In this document: positions 59,881 to 64,000 of the stretch, piece by piece
How the letters are laid out: every line of letters begins with the position of its first letter
How positions within the stretch are numbered: position 1 is the stretch's first letter
The notes under the pieces: model-generated
Told to the model about the DNA's origin: nothing
The model's database searches: none
What the model saw: only the letters and a program-made list of their open reading frames with translations
Assembly: GCA_964400735.1 (NCBI GenBank)
Contig: CAYNVQ010000014.1
Coordinates: 1-64,000 of the forward strand
Length of the DNA: 64,000 nt
Origin: CAYNVQ01 sp964400735
GTDB taxonomy: Bacteria; Acidobacteriota; Aminicenantia; Aminicenantales; Aminicenantaceae
Direction: 5' to 3'
Made by a program: the position numbers and the translations under genes

Positions 59881-62512
59881 AATCTAGATAATCGGTGATG
59901 GTGAGGCTGCCTTGGAGGTCGATTCCGTCGCCGATAATTTGGATCTCATACATGCCGGCTGGTGCAAATCTATCATAGTAGACGAAATAAGGACGCGGGC
60001 TTTTCACTCTCTTAATGACCAAATCCCACCTGAACTGGTTGAAGCCTTTGTGAGCGGACAAGTTTTTAGACCAGACAAGTTTCCCTTTTTTATCGTTTAT
60101 CCGGATTTCGACCTCTGCCTCACTCGTCAGATAAAAGGTTATGGGAACTTTCTCCAGAGTGCTGTACTTGGGCTCGCGGTGAGTGTCGTTGATCCAGGGC
60201 AATCGCGCCACCGGCGTCTCGAATAGCAGATCGGTCTGAGGTGAGCCCTTCCTGAAGGCTTCCTGAATCGGTCTAATGTTCATTTTATAGATCCCTCTCC
60301 CATGGGTTCCTACAACAAGCTCCATTTCCCTCTCCTGGATGGTCAAATCCGAGATAGCGGTGGCCGCCATTCCAGATCCCAACAATGACCAGCTCTCTCC
60401 CCGGTCCACCGAAACATACACCCCCCTGTAGAGCCCAGCGTACAAGATATTCTCGTTCACAGGGTCTTCCAGGATAACATAGGCGACCTCATCGGGAAGG
60501 TTAGAAACGATCGGCCTCCAGGTCTTTCCAAGATCTTCCGAAACATATAAATGATTGTCCAGGTCATCATAATTGATGCCGGTGACCGCCACATACACTC
60601 GACACCGATTGAAGCGCGACGGGCAGATGCTCCGGATGTATCCGTTGGCCAGCCCTTCGGAATGCTCGGTCCATTCTGCGCCGTCATTCTGGCTGACCCA
60701 GAAAGCCCCTCGGTCCGTCCCGACGAACAGAATCCCAGGCTCCAAAGGAGATTCGGCAATGGCACCAGCCGCGACGGACCTTTTCTCCTCCTGAGCCGAT
60801 ACCGCCAGATCCGGACTGATCACCCTCCATGCATCTCCCCTGTTTAGGCTTTTGAATACAAAATTCCCGGCATGATACAAGGTCAGCGGGTTGTGGGGTG
60901 AAATAATGTAAGGAGCGACAAAATTAAAGGCCAACTGGCCTGTATGTCCCTTGGGCAGTTGGGGCATGATTCCCACCGACCGATCGGCCCGCATATTTTT
61001 GCGCATGATTCCCCCGTTCTGGCTCGAAAAATAAACGATATTCGGGTCCATGGGATCGGCCATAGTGTAACACCCATCCCCTCCGGCCCATGCATCCAGC
61101 CATACATACTGCCATCCATCCGCAAACCGGGGATTCCACTCCTTGGCTGGCCCATAAACGGACGAGTCATCCTGCGTGCCCCCATAAACTAAATAAGGAT
61201 CCTGGTTATCGACGGATATATCATAAAATTCGCCCGCCGGGATGTTATTGTGATGAAGCCATGATTGTCCCCTGTCAGCGCTCACATAAAGGCCTCCATC
61301 ATTTCCCAAAGCCAAACGATCGGGATTCTCCGGATCGATCCACATCTCGCAGTGATCGAGGTGGAGGACCTCGGCCGGATTGGGAAAGAGATGGAACACA
61401 TCCCCCCCGACGAGCGCGAACGTCTTCCCGCCGTCCTTGCTGTGGGCAACCCGCACCCCCAGCGCAAAAATCTCCTCATCATCCTGGGGATTAACATAGA
61501 TATCGGCAAAATACCATCCGATTCCAGGAAAGATATAGAGTTCATCCTTATGAGTTCTTTTCCAGGTCTTCCCGCCGTCCAAAGTGCGGTAAACTTCGGC
61601 GGCCACATCCCGTTTCTTGTCCAAATTGTCCACCAGGGCATAAGCTTTATCGGGATCGGACCAGGAAACAGCCAATCCAATCCGCCCCGTTTTCGGCCCC
61701 TTGGGAAACCCTCCTCCTAGCCTTTCCCAAGTCTTTCCGCCGTCTTCGCTCCTATAAACCCCGCTTTCCTCACCGTTGATCCCGGGATAGTTTTCCCAAA
61801 GGGATGCATAAACCACCTCCGGATGCGAAGGACAAATCACCACATCATTGGCCCCGGTGCGCTCGTTCACATAAAGGACATGCTCCCACGTTTTCCCTCC
61901 ATCCATGGTCCGGTAAAGGCCGCGGTTTGGGTTGGTGGACCAGAAATGGCCCTGCACCGCCACATAGACGATATCCGGATTTTCCGGATGAACGGCAATC
62001 TCCCCGATATGGGAGGAATCGTGCAACCCCATATTCTGCCAGGTTTCCCCGCCATCCTGAGAGCGGAAAACGCCCGTTCCCGGCATAGTAAAATTGCGCG
62101 CCTTTTTAAGGCTTTCTCCCGTGCCAAGCCAGATGATATCGGGATTCGACGGCGAGAGGGCGATGTCCCCGATACCCAGAGCCGATTGATTCTCGAAAAT
62201 CGCCCTCCAGGTAAGACCGTTGTTAACAGTCTTCCACAGGTTTCCCGAGCCGAAGGCGACGTACATGATTCCAGGCCTTCCGGGAATTCCCTGAACAGCC
62301 TCCACCCTTGCCGAATTCATGACCGGGCCCAGAGAAATCCACTCCAGTCTAAATTCAGAGGACTTTTTCAGCTTCAGATACTGTTCCCATGAATCGAGAA
62401 GAGGGCTTTTGGCTCCCATCTCTTCAGCCATAGAATATACTCCTACGATTAGAAATAGGACCAGGATGAAAATTGGATATTTAGCTTTCATCTGTATCAT
62501 TTTTGTCTTCAT
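59876..62512 (-). CDS. secreted Asp-box (BNR/VPS10-like) beta-propeller protein, second copy
   Basis: At 878 aa it has a signal peptide (KYPIFILVLFLIVGVYSMAEE). Asp-box motifs recur: KTVNNGLTW, RSQDGGETW, RTMDGGKTW, RSEDGGKTW, RTLDGGKTW, HSKDGGKTF, VSADRGQSW, VSEDLGKTW and VSVDRGESW, followed by a C-terminal sandwich with FYLTSEAEVEIRI and PAGMYEIQIIG. It is a paralogue of the 955-aa protein at 8151. The start overlaps the radical SAM gene stop (ATGA at 62509-62512) and has GGGGAGAGGGT before it, so both are expressed together. Its end overlaps a 58-bp palindrome. Confidence 0.85.
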   Translation of the reverse strand: MKTKMIQMKAKYPIFILVLFLIVGVYSMAEEMGAKSPLLDSWEQYLKLKKSSEFRLEWISLGPVMNSARVEAVQGIPGRPGIMYVAFGSGNLWKTVNNGLTWRAIFENQSALGIGDIALSPSNPDIIWLGTGESLKKARNFTMPGTGVFRSQDGGETWQNMGLHDSSHIGEIAVHPENPDIVYVAVQGHFWSTNPNRGLYRTMDGGKTWEHVLYVNERTGANDVVICPSHPEVVYASLWENYPGINGEESGVYRSEDGGKTWERLGGGFPKGPKTGRIGLAVSWSDPDKAYALVDNLDKKRDVAAEVYRTLDGGKTWKRTHKDELYIFPGIGWYFADIYVNPQDDEEIFALGVRVAHSKDGGKTFALVGGDVFHLFPNPAEVLHLDHCEMWIDPENPDRLALGNDGGLYVSADRGQSWLHHNNIPAGEFYDISVDNQDPYLVYGGTQDDSSVYGPAKEWNPRFADGWQYVWLDAWAGGDGCYTMADPMDPNIVYFSSQNGGIMRKNMRADRSVGIMPQLPKGHTGQLAFNFVAPYIISPHNPLTLYHAGNFVFKSLNRGDAWRVISPDLAVSAQEEKRSVAAGAIAESPLEPGILFVGTDRGAFWVSQNDGAEWTEHSEGLANGYIRSICPSRFNRCRVYVAVTGINYDDLDNHLYVSEDLGKTWRPIVSNLPDEVAYVILEDPVNENILYAGLYRGVYVSVDRGESWSLLGSGMAATAISDLTIQEREMELVVGTHGRGIYKMNIRPIQEAFRKGSPQTDLLFETPVARLPWINDTHREPKYSTLEKVPITFYLTSEAEVEIRINDKKGKLVWSKNLSAHKGFNQFRWDLVIKRVKSPRPYFVYYDRFAPAGMYEIQIIGDGIDLQGSLTITDYLDW

Positions 62513-63999
62513 ACCCTCTCCCCAAAATATATTTCGTGGAACTGCAAACCCAACTCCCGCTCATCTTGATTTTCCGGATCACACTCGGCCGGAACAAATG
62601 AGCGATCCGTGTGGATGCTCAATATAATCTCCCGATCTTTTCCCAACGTCCGGGGTTCGATCATGTATTCTTTATAAAACCGGGCCTCGGTAAGAACGAA
62701 CTCATCGATGGTGTGATCCCCTAATTCGAGGATAACCTTTTGATCCGGAAATTTCGATTTGTCGAACGCACCTCGCACTATGAGCGTCGATGGCTTGAAT
62801 GGGTTTTCAATACGACATATCGCATCTTTGGCCATCCATCTCCAGGTTTGCCAATCTTCATCCTGAATCGACGGATTCTTTTCAGGAGCATACCATCCGG
62901 ATTGAAAGGATATCTCATAGGGTTTCCTGGCAGGGATTTCAGGCGAAGTCTTCCGGATAAAATAGGACTTCCAGGCTTTTTTGCCGCTCAAAAAAAAAGC
63001 GACTTTCCTCTTGAGATCCTCTGTCGATGTCCATCCTCTACTCGGACACTGAAGGCACTCCTGGGATAAATAACCCGTTAAAAGCCCTTTCCTTAATCGG
63101 CGGATTTGGAGGTTATTTAACAACTCATTCAGCGGTTGTCCTCTGCTGATTGAACCGATAGGCGGATGCCAGCAACAGGGCAAAACATTTCCCGATGACT
63201 GTACTAAAAAAAAAGACCAGGGATCCAGACAATCCCGGGTCTTTAATGGCCCTCTTGCCGATGAATATTTTTTCGGCTCATGATTCTTTAGATCCTGATC
63301 CTCCTCAGGTTGATTGGCTTGCGGCGGCGAACCGCTTTGATCTTGGTCTCCATCGAGCTGCTGGATTTTTTCTCTCAAGGAATCCATCAAACCCTGCTGG
63401 ACATGGAATTCAAGACCCGAATTTTCGAGAAATTCAAAAACTCCGATCAAGATAGAGAGGGCCTTTTTCATGTCATCAAGAGGCATTTCTGTCACATGAT
63501 CCACTTCGATCCCATCCTTTACAGGGGGATATTTGGTTAAATTGCAAAAATTGAAATGGTCGACTCCATATCGTATTCCGAAATCGATGTAGTTTTTCAA
63601 TCCCAATATATTCTGATTGGACACTACGCAGCTAAATGATATTCTTGGTAACTTTCGGCGACCTTTCTCGCGTAATTTTATCAAATTCTCGAGGTTGGTA
63701 ATCAAATTCTCCAACTCGGCTCCTCGCCTCAATTTTTTGAACAATTCAGGATCTGCCGTGTCACAAGAAATCTCGACACTACGGAATTTGGAGAGAGTTT
63801 CCAACTCGTCGTTAGACAGTTTTTTCGCAAAATTCGAGATGATATGAAGCCGGATTCCGTCTTCGATCAATTCATTGCAGAAAAGATGCCAATCCTTATA
63901 GATGGTCGTCTCTCCGTGTCCGCTCACACAAACAAGCCTGCTCTTTCTCTTTTTCAAATCCTCGATGACTATCTCCAGCATTTCCCGTGGAAGATCCAT
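62509..63999 (-). CDS. radical SAM/SPASM protein with C-terminal beta-sandwich domain, 5' end outside window
   Basis: At least 496 aa are in the window; the frame reaches the edge and the CxxxCxxC cluster motif must lie beyond it. Seen here are VCVSGHGETTIYKDW and SVEISCDTADPELF (SAM barrel), then RDCLDPWSFFLVQSSGNVLPCC and ECLQCPSRGW (SPASM-type cysteines). From about 375 comes a separate domain (FQSGWYAPEKN, WRWMAKDA, ELGDHTIDEFVL) of the beta-sandwich kind found on glycan-handling and glycosyltransferase proteins. Target unknown. Coupled to the Asp-box protein gene by ATGA. Confidence 0.8.
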   Translation of the reverse strand: MDLPREMLEIVIEDLKKRKSRLVCVSGHGETTIYKDWHLFCNELIEDGIRLHIISNFAKKLSNDELETLSKFRSVEISCDTADPELFKKLRRGAELENLITNLENLIKLREKGRRKLPRISFSCVVSNQNILGLKNYIDFGIRYGVDHFNFCNLTKYPPVKDGIEVDHVTEMPLDDMKKALSILIGVFEFLENSGLEFHVQQGLMDSLREKIQQLDGDQDQSGSPPQANQPEEDQDLKNHEPKKYSSARGPLKTRDCLDPWSFFLVQSSGNVLPCCWHPPIGSISRGQPLNELLNNLQIRRLRKGLLTGYLSQECLQCPSRGWTSTEDLKRKVAFFLSGKKAWKSYFIRKTSPEIPARKPYEISFQSGWYAPEKNPSIQDEDWQTWRWMAKDAICRIENPFKPSTLIVRGAFDKSKFPDQKVILELGDHTIDEFVLTEARFYKEYMIEPRTLGKDREIILSIHTDRSFVPAECDPENQDERELGLQFHEIYFGERV

Positions 64000-64000
64000 T

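Noticed and set aside
1..64000. Recent duplication of the permease cassettes
   Set aside because: The five permeases and PadR proteins share motifs but differ widely along their length, and each has a different operator; they are old paralogues.

Overview
The window looks like chromosomal DNA of an anaerobic, protein- and glycan-degrading bacterium from the Acidobacteriota/Aminicenantota (former OP8) area. This is inferred from gene content: five PadR + large 'orphan' MacB/FtsX-type permease pairs, two Asp-box/VPS10-like secreted propellers, several secreted peptidases (S9, S10, DUF885), Tat-exported Gfo/Idh and enolase-superfamily enzymes, and a rubrerythrin/PerR oxygen-defence cluster. No rRNA, tRNA, CRISPR array, phage gene or intact transposase was recognised. 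Base composition looks even throughout.

Layout. 0.3-3.8 kb: an arylsulfotransferase-like propeller abutting a sulfatase-maturase-like radical SAM enzyme, then a Tat-exported dienelactone-hydrolase-like protein. 4.0-7.0 kb: PadR/permease cassette 1. 7.2-12.3 kb: a small secreted protein, then a 955-aa Asp-box protein overlapping an aspartyl protease with a PDZ domain. 12.3-16.4 kb: an HTH regulator plus membrane protein, an MBL hydrolase, a GH114/TM1410-like hydrolase with a probably leaderless start, and an unknown membrane protein. 16.5-19.4 kb: cassette 2, divergent from an S10 carboxypeptidase. 21.4-25.6 kb: an operon of DUF885 lipoprotein, aldo/keto reductase and NhaC-type antiporter. 25.9-29.5 kb: an acyltransferase-like gene, then rubrerythrin + rubredoxin-fused FMN glutamate-synthase-like enzyme beside perR. 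29.9-37.2 kb: a five-gene, mostly translationally coupled operon for secreted sugar or sugar-acid chemistry. 37.5-40.6 kb: a methyltransferase, a frameshifted membrane protein with its HTH partner, and an LVIVD propeller. 41.0-44.0 kb: cassette 3. 44.2-48.8 kb: a rhomboid protease and cassette 4. 48.9-54.8 kb: a VWA protein, a 0.9-kb repeat-rich gap, an amidinotransferase and an S9 peptidase. 54.9-57.8 kb: cassette 5. 58.1-64.0 kb: a class V aminotransferase-like gene between two copies of a 58-bp palindrome, then a second Asp-box protein coupled to a radical SAM/SPASM enzyme that runs off the end.

Regulation. Each PadR gene has a recognisable sigma70-type promoter overlapped by its own operator-like repeat. 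In four of the five the two repeat arms have centres 42-45 bp apart, and the arm sequences differ between cassettes. This suggests five separately autoregulated stress or efflux modules with no ATPase encoded nearby. PerR has a PerR-box-like AT palindrome just upstream.

The least explained material is intergenic: (a) three 58-bp palindromes with paired substitutions that keep the stem, (b) two copies of a composite element bounded by inverted repeats and carrying a conserved small ORF (MALKIRTGAEDM...), one copy enlarged by a hairpin-rich insert, (c) a ~130-bp structured repeat in two copies, and (d) a 53-bp repeat found upstream of two secreted-propeller genes.
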